Below are positions 44,086-52,841 of a stretch of 64,000 bases of DNA, one piece after another. A model generated the notes under the pieces. The model saw only the letters and a list, made by a program, of their open reading frames with translations, was not told the DNA's origin and ran no database searches. Positions within the stretch are counted from its first letter, which is position 1. Every line of letters starts with the position of its first letter. The position numbers and the translations under genes were made by a program. Source of the stretch: Hyphomonas sp. (GTDB lineage: Bacteria > Pseudomonadota > Alphaproteobacteria > Caulobacterales > Hyphomonadaceae). The stretch covers positions 124,001 through 188,000 of the forward strand of contig NZ_WGLO01000008.1 in NCBI RefSeq assembly GCF_016125515.1, in the 5' to 3' direction.

Positions 44086-45879
44086 ATGGGGACGAAACCG
44101 AACCAGCCCGCCGGCCCGGCTTCTGCGCCCGGCCCCGCTACGGAATCCGCGAAGGTGTTCCTCTCCTATTCGCGCAAGGACGCTGCCTTTGCCGACGAAC
44201 TGGTGGCCGGCCTGCAGGCCTGCGGCTTCGAGGCCTATATCGACCGGGAAGACATCGCGCCCGGCGAAGCCTGGGAAACGCGACTGTCGGGCCTGATCGC
44301 GGAGGCCGATACGGTCATCTATGTGATCTCGCCGCATTCGGTGAATTCCGAACAATGCCATTGGGAAGTGTCCGAGACGCTGCGGATGTCGAAACGGCTG
44401 TTGCCGGTCGTGTGGGCGCCGGTGCCGGAAACGCAGATGCCGAAGGAACTATCGCGGCTGAATTTCGTGTTCTTCGATGGCGGCAAGAGTTTCGCGCGCG
44501 GTCTCGCCGATCTGGCGCAGGCGTTGCGGGTGGATGTCGGCTGGATCCGCGAGCATTCACGCCTCGGCGCGCTCGCCCGGCGCTGGGATGCACGCGGGCG
44601 GCCGGACGAAGCGCTGCTGCGCGGCGAGGAGCTGAACGCGGCGCGCGACTGGGCGGCGGCCCGGCCGCCCAGCGCGCCGGCGCTGACCGATCTGCACTCG
44701 GATCATATTGCCGCAAGCCTTGCCGCGCGTGAGGCCGCCGAGCGCGAGGCCCGGGTCAAACGGCGCGGCGCGGTGGTCCTGTCGATGCTGGTCGCAGGCG
44801 CCATGACGCTGCTGGCAGCCGGGGCTGGCTGGCAGGCCCTCGAGGCGCTCGAGGCGAAGAAGGTCCAGGAGAACCTGAAGGTGCAGGCCATCGCGGCACT
44901 CGATGCGCTGGACGTGAAAACAAACGAGCTGGAGAAATCAAACCTACGTCTGTCTGCGGACATTGCGCTGCGCGCGCCGCCCTCGGGCGCGAGATACGTG
45001 ACGATCCAGGGCGGCTGGTTTCCGCTGGCTGCGAAGTTCTCCGGCGCCATCGCCAAGGTCGAGCGGCAGGATGCGGAGGGCCGGCTCGCCGCCGCTCAGT
45101 CCGGCATGCTGATCGATGGCAGCCTGCTGCGCGGCGGCGATACCGGCACCTATCTCCTCGTGCCCGCCATGCGCAGCGTGGCGGAGGATGCCGCCGCATT
45201 CGTGCTGCCCAACGCCTTCGTTCCCGGTGCGGACGAGTCCAGCCCGCCGGTCGAAGATGGATTCGAAGCCGGCGAAGTGCCGCTGGATGCACCGCCGCTG
45301 GAACAGAAAATTGTCAATTTCACGTCTGCCGGGCCGCCGGTCAGCCTGCGTGCGCTGTTCCCGGTGCTCGATGGCGAGACCTGGATCAAGGGGGCGGAGC
45401 TGATCTGGTCGACGCCCATGCACATGAGCGGGGTAGATCCGTTCGAACTCTGGCGGCTCGACGCGCCGCCGCCCTTCGGCGCGCGGCCGCTGGTAAGCGA
45501 AGACATCGCCTGTAGCATCCTGGAAGGGGAGGTGAGCCCGGCCAACATGCCGGGCCGGCCGCTGGCCCTTTACGGCATCGGCGACGCCGCCTTGGGCGGG
45601 CAGGCGGTCACCCTTTTCGTGTCGGAGCTCGAAGACGCGTCTGATCCGTACAGGATCTATTATGCCCATTCGACCACGCTTGGCGCCTTCGGTGCGCCAG
45701 TGTTCGACCTGACCAGCGGGCAGGTCGTTGCCGTGCATATCGGCTCGGTTCCCGGAATCCGGCTCGACAGTCCGCGCAGCGGGTTCGGCGTGGCCCTGCC
45801 GATGATCCTCGACCAGATCCGGCAGGAGATCGACCCGGCCGAGGGCACCACGCCGCTCGACCTGATCTGCCCCGCCTGA
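44086..45879 (+). CDS. TIR-transmembrane protein with degenerate trypsin-like C-terminal domain
   Basis: 597 residues. The TIR domain spans about 22-150 (KVFLSYSRKDAAFADELV, SPHSVNSEQCHWEVSET), with Glu94 as the likely NADase Glu. A charged linker (GRPDEALLRGEELNAARDW) of a type common in TIR/repeat proteins leads to one membrane helix (229-249) and a coiled coil (250-295). The C-terminal 300 residues fit a trypsin-type fold. YLLVPAMR at 356-363 aligns with the TNAHV strand, DPFELWRLDAPPP near 451 with the Asp strand, and GAFGAPVF at 533-540 with GSSGSPVF. The catalytic His is then Met362 and the Ser Phe535, so it would be a pseudo-protease. It lies between hisH and the CNNM gene. Function unknown. 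Confidence 0.85.
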   Translation: MGTKPNQPAGPASAPGPATESAKVFLSYSRKDAAFADELVAGLQACGFEAYIDREDIAPGEAWETRLSGLIAEADTVIYVISPHSVNSEQCHWEVSETLRMSKRLLPVVWAPVPETQMPKELSRLNFVFFDGGKSFARGLADLAQALRVDVGWIREHSRLGALARRWDARGRPDEALLRGEELNAARDWAAARPPSAPALTDLHSDHIAASLAAREAAEREARVKRRGAVVLSMLVAGAMTLLAAGAGWQALEALEAKKVQENLKVQAIAALDALDVKTNELEKSNLRLSADIALRAPPSGARYVTIQGGWFPLAAKFSGAIAKVERQDAEGRLAAAQSGMLIDGSLLRGGDTGTYLLVPAMRSVAEDAAAFVLPNAFVPGADESSPPVEDGFEAGEVPLDAPPLEQKIVNFTSAGPPVSLRALFPVLDGETWIKGAELIWSTPMHMSGVDPFELWRLDAPPPFGARPLVSEDIACSILEGEVSPANMPGRPLALYGIGDAALGGQAVTLFVSELEDASDPYRIYYAHSTTLGAFGAPVFDLTSGQVVAVHIGSVPGIRLDSPRSGFGVALPMILDQIRQEIDPAEGTTPLDLICPA

Positions 45880-45929
45880 CCGCGAATCGGCTTGGAGGCG
45901 GCGGCGCAATCGTGCGATAGGCGTGGCCC

Positions 45930-47237
45930 ATGGACCTCATCATTCTTCTTGCGCTGATCGCGCTGAACGGCCTGTTCGCTCTGTCCGAACTCGCCATCGT
46001 GTCTTCCCGCCACACGCGGCTGCAGTTGCGCGCCGAAAAGGGCGACCGGGGCGCCAAGGCCGCGCTGCGCCTGCAGGCCGATCCTTCGCGCTTCCTGTCC
46101 ACTGTGCAGGTAGGCATCACGCTGATCGGCATTATTGCGGGCGCCTATGGCGCCACCGCCCTGGCCGAGGATCTCGCGCCCTGGATCGCGCGGACGATGC
46201 CGCCGCTGCAGCATCAGGCCGGGCTGATCGCTTTCGGTGTGGTGATCGCGGCGACGACCTACCTGTCGCTCGTCATCGGCGAGCTGGTGCCGAAGCGGAT
46301 CGCGATGACCGCGCCGGAAGCCTTCGCCTGCGCGATTGCGCCGCCCATGGCCTTACTCTCGCGGGTAGCCTTTCCGCTCGTGTTCGTCTTGCGTGGCTCG
46401 ACCAACCTGATCCTCGGCATCTTGGGTCTGGCGAAGGTCAACACCCATCAGGTCACGGAAGAAGAGATCGAAAGCGTGATCGAGGAAGGCGCCGCGAGCG
46501 GCGCGATCGAAGACGGCGAGCGCACGATGATCCGCAGCGTGATGCGCCTCGCCGACCGCGACGTGCGCTCGATCATGACCTCGCGCAAGGATGTGGTCTG
46601 GCTCGACCTTGACGATCCGCCGCAGGACCTGCTGAAGCGGATGGCAGAGAGCGGCCATTCCCGTTTTCCGGTCGCGCGCGATGACCTCGAGAAAGTGATC
46701 GCAATCGTTCAGACCAAGGATCTTCTGGCGCAATCCGGCGGCTGCCGGATACCGGACTTCGAGGCGGCCGGGCATCCGCCCTTGTTCGTGCCGGATACGA
46801 TGACGGTCCTGAACCTGCTCGAGAATCTCCAGAAAAGCCCGGTACAGCTCGCACTGGTCGTTGATGAGCTGGGACACGTCGAAGGCATCGTGACGGCCGC
46901 CGATGTGCTCGGCGCGATTGCCGGCGATGTCGCCTTCTCGGACGGTGATGGCCTGGCGCGCCCGCAGAAGCGCGAAGACGGCTCCTGGCTGATCGACGGA
47001 CGCATGGCGCTGGAGGATCTGGAGATCGTTCTCGGCACGGATGTCCGGAGCGAGGAGGACGCCTCCTTCGCCACCGCCGCCGGCCTCGTGATCCATCATC
47101 TCCAGCGCGTGCCGCAGTTGTCCGACACGATCGTCTCGAACGGCTGGCGGTTCGAAGTGATCGACATGGATGACCGGCGGATCGACAAGCTGCTGCTGTC
47201 GCGCCTGCCGGCCCGTGACGAAGACCCGACCGGCTGA
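45930..47237 (+). CDS. CNNM/HlyC-CorC family membrane protein
   Basis: 435 residues. The N-terminal DUF21 domain has four hydrophobic segments starting LIILLALIALNGLFALSELAIVSSR. Two CBS domains follow at about 205-325 (MTSRKDVVWLDLDD, HSRFPVARDDLEKVIAIVQTKDLL, LALVVDELGHVEGIVTAADVLG). A CorC_HlyC domain ends the protein (SWLIDGRMALEDLEIVLG). Members move or sense Mg/Co ions. It is a paralogue of the protein at 58626. It may follow the TIR gene on one message, and its stop is two bases from the convergent carotenoid oxygenase stop. Confidence 0.93.
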   Translation: MDLIILLALIALNGLFALSELAIVSSRHTRLQLRAEKGDRGAKAALRLQADPSRFLSTVQVGITLIGIIAGAYGATALAEDLAPWIARTMPPLQHQAGLIAFGVVIAATTYLSLVIGELVPKRIAMTAPEAFACAIAPPMALLSRVAFPLVFVLRGSTNLILGILGLAKVNTHQVTEEEIESVIEEGAASGAIEDGERTMIRSVMRLADRDVRSIMTSRKDVVWLDLDDPPQDLLKRMAESGHSRFPVARDDLEKVIAIVQTKDLLAQSGGCRIPDFEAAGHPPLFVPDTMTVLNLLENLQKSPVQLALVVDELGHVEGIVTAADVLGAIAGDVAFSDGDGLARPQKREDGSWLIDGRMALEDLEIVLGTDVRSEEDASFATAAGLVIHHLQRVPQLSDTIVSNGWRFEVIDMDDRRIDKLLLSRLPARDEDPTG

Positions 47238-47239
47238 GG

Positions 47240-48676
47240 TTAGCCCAGCGGGATCCAGTTGCCGTGGAAGCCCGGCGGGATGCGGTGCGGAATGGTCACC
47301 GCCGCCACCGGCGCGCGGGTAAAGTCCTGCGCGTCCAGGATGACGAGATCGGTGGTGTCGGTGTTCGTGTCGATCACGTAGCCGACCAGCCAGCCCTCGT
47401 CTTCGCCTGCCGTCGCATGGGCCGGCACGAAGACGAATTCGCCCGGCACGCGGCCCGAACCGAAATCATGGACCTCGCGCGTCCTCGCGCCAAGATCATG
47501 CTTGTAGATACAGGTCGCGCCCATCCATTCGGCCACGCCGGCCGGGGGCAGGGCGACCGTGTAGGCGAAGCGGTAGGGTTGGCCGATCCGGCGTTCGTCC
47601 GGACGCGGAAATTCCTGCGGCGCGGCGTCGATGACGGTGCGCGTGACCTTGTGGGTGACCGGGTTGATCTCGAGGCTTTCGAAATCGGTAACCGGTGCAT
47701 TCGGGCCTTTCTGTCCGTCGTCGAACACGCGCGAATGCACCGCCGCGTCCATGATCACCGTGCCGTCTTCCGTTTCGTAGGCGTTGGCCGGGTGGAAGAT
47801 GTAGCAGGGTTCGACATCGCACCAGATGATATCGTTGCCTTTCCCGGATCGGAGGAGGAGTCCGATCCGGGCAGCGTGCTTCGGGTTCCAGCGGAAGGGG
47901 AAGTTTTCGCCGGCCACGAGGGCGGACATAGAGAAGGTGACCGGCAGGTCCATGACGATCACATAGTTTTTCGTCAGCATGCAGTCATGGATCGAGGGGC
48001 CGTCCTGCACGGCGATGGGCTCATGGCGGATTACCTGGCCGTCCTTGCCGATCACGGTGTGCCACACAGTGGTCTGTTCCATCGCATTGTAGCAGATGGC
48101 GTGGGTCTCGCCGGTTAGCGGATCCTCGTGCGGGTGGGCGGTGAAGCCCTTGGCCAGCAGGCCGCCGAAATCGTTGCGGGCGCGGCTTTCAAGGTCTTCG
48201 GAGACTTCGACGGGCAGGCCGCCGGCTTCGACGATCGCCCAGATCTTGCCGGCCATCGCCACGACGTTCGTGTTCGGACTTTCAAAACGAGTCGCCGGTC
48301 CGGGGATGGTCGCTTCGCCGAGCGCCTTGCTGATCGCGGCCGAGCGGACCCAGCGATTGCGGTACCAGAGTGCCTTGCCGCCTTCGAGGCGCACGCCGTG
48401 CAGCATGCCGTCGCCGGCAAACCAGTGATGGGTAGCAGGGTTGGGCGGGGCGAAGGGGTTCGGGCCATTGCGCAGGTAGAGGCCGTTCAGCCCCGCCGGG
48501 ATCGTGCCGGTGACTTTCAGGTCCGTGAAGGTCTGCTCGGCGCTCAGCGGGGTGTGGATTCCGGTCAGGTAGGGGTTCGGCTCCTTCGCCTTGCGATGGG
48601 TCCGGTTGAAGTTCGCGACCGTCATGATCCCTTGGGTGACGACACCGCGGATGGCAGTTTCAACGGGGCTGGGCAT
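47240..48676 (-). CDS. Carotenoid oxygenase family protein
   Basis: 478 residues from ATG 48676 behind CAGGAG. A seven-bladed propeller iron enzyme that cleaves carotenoids or stilbenes at a double bond. The four iron-binding His are visible in TAHPHEDPLTG, TTVWHTVIG, PSIHDCMLTKN and PGFHGNWIPLG. TGIHTPLSAEQTF, LYLRNGPNPF and HHWFAGDGMLHGV are family starts. It is divergent from a TetR regulator across 63 bases with two matching operator-like sites, so it is probably repressed until a substrate-like ligand appears. Confidence 0.94.
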   Translation of the reverse strand: MPSPVETAIRGVVTQGIMTVANFNRTHRKAKEPNPYLTGIHTPLSAEQTFTDLKVTGTIPAGLNGLYLRNGPNPFAPPNPATHHWFAGDGMLHGVRLEGGKALWYRNRWVRSAAISKALGEATIPGPATRFESPNTNVVAMAGKIWAIVEAGGLPVEVSEDLESRARNDFGGLLAKGFTAHPHEDPLTGETHAICYNAMEQTTVWHTVIGKDGQVIRHEPIAVQDGPSIHDCMLTKNYVIVMDLPVTFSMSALVAGENFPFRWNPKHAARIGLLLRSGKGNDIIWCDVEPCYIFHPANAYETEDGTVIMDAAVHSRVFDDGQKGPNAPVTDFESLEINPVTHKVTRTVIDAAPQEFPRPDERRIGQPYRFAYTVALPPAGVAEWMGATCIYKHDLGARTREVHDFGSGRVPGEFVFVPAHATAGEDEGWLVGYVIDTNTDTTDLVILDAQDFTRAPVAAVTIPHRIPPGFHGNWIPLG

Positions 48677-48723
48677 GGAAGGCTCCTGTGACGAAGTGTG
48701 CGGGTTGAACGGGCGCGGAATAA

Positions 48724-48767
48724 TGTTTACACCGATAACATGCCCGAGAATGATAACACTGTCAACA
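48724..48767. promoter_or_regulatory. Paired operator sites for the TetR regulator
   Basis: TGTTTACACCGATAACA (48724-48740) and TGATAACACTGTCAACA (48751-48767) agree at 12 of 17 positions, lie 27 bases apart in the same orientation, and are each imperfect palindromes. They cover the start of the TetR gene and the promoter of the oxygenase. They are the best candidates for the regulator's binding sites. Confidence 0.6.
48735..48765 (-). promoter_or_regulatory. Promoter of the carotenoid oxygenase gene
   Basis: On the minus strand TTGACA (48765-48760) and TGTTAT (48740-48735) are 19 bases apart, a little long. Both elements lie inside the two operator-like repeats, so a bound repressor would block RNA polymerase. 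Confidence 0.45.
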
Positions 48768-49345
48768 TACCATCCGACAAAAGTCGCTACCATCATGGCG
48801 ATCTGCGCGCCGCGTTGATTGCCGAAGGCCTGAAACTGATCGACTCAGGCCCGGCCGAAGCGCTGAGCCTGCGCGAGATTGCGCGCAATGCAGGCGTGTC
48901 GGCGACCGCGGTCTACCGGCACTTCCCGGACAAGGCCGCGCTTCTGGGCGCGCTGTGTGCGGAAGGCCAGGTGATGCTGGCCCGCGCGTTCCGCAATGCG
49001 ATGCAGGCGGCCCAGCCGGGCTTGGAGGCGTTCAATGCCATGGGCCGGGCTTACGTCCATTTCGCCCTCGACCATCCTTCGCTTTTCCGTCTGATGATGG
49101 CGCAGCCGGGAAGCGGTCCCGTGCCGGTGCCCGGGCTGGGGGAGGGGACGGACCATAACGGCATGCAGATGCTGGTCGATGCAATCGACGGCGTCTTCGG
49201 CGCCGAAATGCCCAAGCATGTGCGCGAGGCACGCCGGCTGAAAGCCTGGTCGCTGGTGCACGGCCTCGCCATGTTGATGCTCGACGGCCAGGTGCCGGCT
49301 GACCGCGCGCTGATCCCGGCGGTCGTCGACGCCCGGATGATCTAA
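48740..49345 (+). CDS. TetR/AcrR family regulator with WHG-type C-terminal domain
   Basis: 201 residues from ATG 48740; no clear ribosome site. The DNA-binding head is RYHHGDLRAALIAEGLKLI followed by the helix-turn-helix LSLREIARNAGVSATAVYRHF. The C-terminal ligand domain ends with AWSLVHGLAMLMLDGQVP, the WHG (TetR_C_33) motif. It is divergent from the carotenoid oxygenase gene, with two similar sites near both starts, so it probably represses itself and the oxygenase. The ligand is unknown. Confidence 0.9.
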   Translation: MPENDNTVNIPSDKSRYHHGDLRAALIAEGLKLIDSGPAEALSLREIARNAGVSATAVYRHFPDKAALLGALCAEGQVMLARAFRNAMQAAQPGLEAFNAMGRAYVHFALDHPSLFRLMMAQPGSGPVPVPGLGEGTDHNGMQMLVDAIDGVFGAEMPKHVREARRLKAWSLVHGLAMLMLDGQVPADRALIPAVVDARMI

Positions 49346-49366
49346 GGCCCTGTATTCAGGGCGTTT

Positions 49367-49963
49367 CTATAGGCTGCCCTTGGTGCTGGCCGGCTTGCCG
49401 CCGAGCTTCGGATCGACCGCGATCGCCGTCCGCAGGGCCCGCGCTGTGGCCTTGAAACAGCTTTCGGCGATGTGGTGGCAGTTCTCGCCGTAGAGGTTTT
49501 CCACATGCAGGCACATGCCGCCATTGCCGGCGAGGGCATGGAAGAACTCCTTGAAGAGTTCGGTGTCCATTTCGCCGATCTTGTCGCGCGAGAAGCTGAC
49601 TTTCCAGATCAGGTAAGGCCGTTTGCACAGATCCAGGCTCGACCGGGTCAGCGTCTCGTCCATCGGGATATAGGCATGGCCGAAGCGCGTGATGCCGGCG
49701 AAATCGCCCAGCGCCTTCAGGATGGCCTGGCCGATGACGATGCCGGTATCCTCAACAGAGTGGTGCATGTCGATGTGCAGGTCGCCCTTGCACCGCACGG
49801 TCAGGTCGATTGCCGAGTGGCGCGACAGGCTGTCGAGCATGTGATCGAAGAAACCGATCCCGGTGTCGATATCGGATTTGCCGGTTCCGTCCAGGTCAAC
49901 GGTGACAGTGATGTCCGTTTCCTTGGTCTTTCGGGTGATCGTGGCGGTGCGGGTCTTGGTCAT
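49367..49963 (-). CDS. hisB: Imidazoleglycerol-phosphate dehydratase
   Basis: 198 residues from ATG 49963; ATG 49972 is possible and the frame beyond is a shadow. A manganese enzyme dehydrating imidazole glycerol phosphate, without the phosphatase half found in enteric HisB. Metal-binding His clusters are [23 protein letters not shown] and [17 protein letters not shown]. It is the first his gene of the minus-strand series and is separated from hisH by the TIR, CNNM, oxygenase and TetR genes. Confidence 0.96.
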   Translation of the reverse strand: MTKTRTATITRKTKETDITVTVDLDGTGKSDIDTGIGFFDHMLDSLSRHSAIDLTVRCKGDLHIDMHHSVEDTGIVIGQAILKALGDFAGITRFGHAYIPMDETLTRSSLDLCKRPYLIWKVSFSRDKIGEMDTELFKEFFHALAGNGGMCLHVENLYGENCHHIAESCFKATARALRTAIAVDPKLGGKPASTKGSL

Positions 49964-50039
49964 GGCAGGCATATAGTCCGTAGCGAACATTACAGCTAGC
50001 GCAGGATGTTCACAGATTCCTAAACATCTATGCCGCAGT

Positions 50040-51851
50040 TTGCAGGGGATTTTCCGAATCGGGGCCCCAGGCGGCATTGGATTGAAACGCGTAACCTTCC
50101 TCGGCCGGTTGACCGGTAGCCTTTCGATTACGGCCTTCGCCGCAATCGCGGGCGCCTCTTTGGCCTTCATCCTGTACAGCGTCGCGCTGCTCGCGGTCAT
50201 GAGTTACAGGGCCTTCGTGCTGGGCCTGCCGTTCGGGTTGGCCGTGCCCTGGCAGGTCTGGTCGACACTGCTCTTCGTTTGCACCGTGCTCTCAGCTGCC
50301 GGTGCCTATGTCACGGCCAAGCCGCTGCAGGACCTGTTCAACCGTTTCACCGCCTACATGCTGACCGACCGGCTGGACGCCCAGGCCGAACTCGACTCGC
50401 TGCAGTTTCCCGAGCTGCGCCGTCTGCGGGTTGCGAGCACCCGGGCGGTCCGCAAGCTGCGCCGCGAAAACGAAGTGCTGCGCCACATTGCCTACAAGGA
50501 TGGCCGCACCAACCTGCCGAACGCGATTGCGCTGGAACGCCATGTCAACGCGACCCTGCCTGAGGCGAGCTTCGACTATCCGGCTGCGTTCCTGCTGCTC
50601 GACATCGACCGGTTCGGCCAGCTTCTCGAACAGGTTGGCGCGGCCAATGGCGACGCTCTGCTGGAAGCGGCTTCGAAGCGCTTGACCCGCGCCCTGGCCG
50701 AGCTCGGCGATCCGGCGGCGGTCGCCTTGCGAGGCAGCATGCTGGCGGCGATCTCGGCGGACAAGTTTGCGCTCTACCTGCCTTCGGCCATCAACCGTGA
50801 CCATGTCATCTCCATCGCCCGCGCCGTCCGGGCAGCGTTCGCTGAACCGTTCGACCTGCCGACCCGGCAGGTGACGATGTCGATCTCTGGCGGCATCGTG
50901 ATGGCACCGGAGGATGCGGAGTCCTTCCCGAAACTGATGCAGAACGCGAAGCTGGCCGTGCGGCTTGTGCGTTCAGAAGCGCAGTCCGGCTTCCGCTTCT
51001 TCACGCCGCGCCTGACGCGGATCGTGCAAGGCCGCTACCGGTTCGAGGCCGAGCTGCGCGACGCGGTGGGCAACAAGGAATTCAAGGCCGTCTTCCAGCC
51101 GAAGATCGACTTCCAGACCGGCCGGATCACCGGCGCCGAGGCATTGGCCCGCTGGCGCCGGCCGAACGGCAAACTGATCTCGCCCGCGACCTTCATTCCG
51201 GTGGCCGAGCAGGCCGGGCTGATCGATGCGATCGGCATGCAGATCCTCGAAGCGGCGTGCGAAGCCGCGCGCACCTGGCAGCTCGAAGGCTTCGACCTGA
51301 CCGTTGCCGTGAACGTTTCGCCGAGCCAGTTCCAGCGCCACGACCTGACCGACTCGATCATGGCGGTGTTGCGCCGCACCGGTCTGCATCCGAACCGGCT
51401 GGAGCTGGAGATCACCGAGAGCATGGCGGTGTCTGATCCGGCGCGCGTGGCCGAGTTCATCTCGCCGCTGCGTGCGATGGGCACCAAGCTCGCGATCGAC
51501 GATTTCGGGACCGGCCATTCGAACCTTGCGACGCTGACCCAGTTGCCCTTCGACGTGTTCAAGATCGACCGGCAGTTCGTCTCCGCGCTTGAAACCGACA
51601 AGCAGGCGCCGGCGATTGTCGAGATGATCCTCGCGATGGCCGAAACGCTTGGCCTGAAGACGGTGGCCGAAGGCGTCGAGACGACCAAGCAGGCCGAGTT
51701 CCTGCGGCGGCGCGGTTGCACGATGGCGCAGGGCTTCCTCTACAGCCCCGGCCTGCCGGAAGCGGCCTTCCTGGATTTCCTGCGCGCCTGGAACCCTTCG
51801 GCGACCAGCCAGATCCAGGACTTCCAGGAACGTCAGGCGCCGCGCCGGTAA
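50040..51851 (+). CDS. Membrane GGDEF/EAL protein with degenerate GGDEF, likely c-di-GMP phosphodiesterase
   Basis: 603 residues if it starts at TTG 50040; a TTG at 50082 is an alternative and no ATG is suitable, so the start is uncertain. Two membrane helices (about 28-58 and 68-92) are followed by a HAMP-like/coiled segment. A GGDEF domain follows whose signature has become SADKF (239-243), so it should not make c-di-GMP. The EAL domain looks complete: [59 protein letters not shown] and VAEGVET. It likely hydrolyses c-di-GMP, with GTP binding by the dead GGDEF as a possible control. Its 3' end overlaps the convergent acetyltransferase gene by 19 bases. Confidence 0.88.
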   Translation: MQGIFRIGAPGGIGLKRVTFLGRLTGSLSITAFAAIAGASLAFILYSVALLAVMSYRAFVLGLPFGLAVPWQVWSTLLFVCTVLSAAGAYVTAKPLQDLFNRFTAYMLTDRLDAQAELDSLQFPELRRLRVASTRAVRKLRRENEVLRHIAYKDGRTNLPNAIALERHVNATLPEASFDYPAAFLLLDIDRFGQLLEQVGAANGDALLEAASKRLTRALAELGDPAAVALRGSMLAAISADKFALYLPSAINRDHVISIARAVRAAFAEPFDLPTRQVTMSISGGIVMAPEDAESFPKLMQNAKLAVRLVRSEAQSGFRFFTPRLTRIVQGRYRFEAELRDAVGNKEFKAVFQPKIDFQTGRITGAEALARWRRPNGKLISPATFIPVAEQAGLIDAIGMQILEAACEAARTWQLEGFDLTVAVNVSPSQFQRHDLTDSIMAVLRRTGLHPNRLELEITESMAVSDPARVAEFISPLRAMGTKLAIDDFGTGHSNLATLTQLPFDVFKIDRQFVSALETDKQAPAIVEMILAMAETLGLKTVAEGVETTKQAEFLRRRGCTMAQGFLYSPGLPEAAFLDFLRAWNPSATSQIQDFQERQAPRR

Positions 51852-52351
51852 GTGTTCACGCGTTCGCCGCCAAGCAGGGTCTCACCGGTCTGCACATAAC
51901 CCATTTTCGCAGCGACCTTCGCCGAGGCGATATTGGCCGGCTCGATCACGCAGCTGCTGATGCCGGGCCGGTTTGCGTCCAGCCATTCATGCATCGCTCC
52001 GACCGCTTCGGAGGCGATGCCGCGTCCCCAGGCGGCGGGCGCAAAGGCCCAGCCGGCTTCCGGGCCGGGGACAAGGTGTTCGGGCAGGCCGCGTTTGAAT
52101 TCCGCAAAGCCGCCTTCGCCGAGGAATTCGCCGGTCGCCCGGTCGGTGACCACCCAATAGCCATGGCCGACCATGGCCCAAAGACCGGCGCCGCGCAGCA
52201 GCGCGAACCAGACCTCCTGGCGTGAGCGTGGCTTGCCGCCGATGAAGCGCACAACGCCCTCATCGGCCCACATGGCGGCAGCCGGCTCAAGGTCGGCACG
52301 TTCGGCCGGACGCAGGCAAAGCCGTTCGGTTTCGAGGACGGGTGCCTTCAC
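51833..52351 (-). CDS. GNAT family N-acetyltransferase
   Basis: 172 residues from GTG 52351, whose GTGA overlaps the stop of the upstream NTF2-like gene. ETERLCLRPAERADLEPAAAMWAD opens a RimJ/RimL-type fold. EAGWAFAPAAWGRGIASEAVGAMHEWLD carries the acetyl-CoA loop, and NIASAKVAAKMGYVQTGET closes it. The frame continues upstream to 52540 as an out-of-frame shadow of the neighbour. The substrate is unknown. It is translationally coupled to the NTF2-like protein. Confidence 0.86.
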   Translation of the reverse strand: MKAPVLETERLCLRPAERADLEPAAAMWADEGVVRFIGGKPRSRQEVWFALLRGAGLWAMVGHGYWVVTDRATGEFLGEGGFAEFKRGLPEHLVPGPEAGWAFAPAAWGRGIASEAVGAMHEWLDANRPGISSCVIEPANIASAKVAAKMGYVQTGETLLGGERVNTYRRGA

Positions 52352-52776
52352 GCGCCGGCTTTCATCTTCGCCAGCATCGCGCCCATGGCGGCGTGAACGG
52401 TCTGGATGGCCTTCAGGGGACGGACCATCACCTTGAAGTCCATGATCTGGCCGGCGGCGTTCCACTCGATCATGTCGACGCCGTTGACGAGGATGCCGTC
52501 CATCTCGGTCTCGAATTCCAGCACCGCCCGGTCGCCGCAATCGAAAACGCGGGTATAGCGGAAACTGTCATTGCCCAGCGTTTCGCCGGCCGCGAGCAGG
52601 TAGCCCATTGTGATCATCTTGCCTTGCTGCGGCGTGTGGACGACCGGGCTTTTGAAGACGACGTCATCGGCGAGCAGGGGCGCAAGGCCGCCGGGCGAGT
52701 GGTCGCGGTCCATCCAGTCGAACCAGGCCTGCAGGTTCGGGCTGTGGCCGGTGGTCGGGATCAGGTGCTTTGCCAT
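52348..52776 (-). CDS. NTF2-like (SnoaL-type) protein
   Basis: 142 residues behind GGAGGACC. The cone fold shows LQAWFDWMDRDHSPGGLAPLLADDVVFKSPVV and DRAVLEFETEMDGILVNGVDMIEWNAAGQI. Such proteins bind or isomerise small molecules. The ligand is unknown. It is co-translated with the acetyltransferase downstream (GTGA) and lies 65 bases from the hydrolase gene on the same strand. Confidence 0.85.
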   Translation of the reverse strand: MAKHLIPTTGHSPNLQAWFDWMDRDHSPGGLAPLLADDVVFKSPVVHTPQQGKMITMGYLLAAGETLGNDSFRYTRVFDCGDRAVLEFETEMDGILVNGVDMIEWNAAGQIMDFKVMVRPLKAIQTVHAAMGAMLAKMKAGA

Positions 52777-52841
52777 TATGAGGTCCTCCGGCGCGCGAGA
52801 TTAAACGGGGCAGGGCAGCGCCACAATCGGAGTTTTCGGAC

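Noticed and set aside
44086-49345. Defence island around the TIR gene
   Set aside because: Neighbours are his genes, a CNNM protein and a carotenoid oxygenase; no nuclease, restriction or toxin gene is present.
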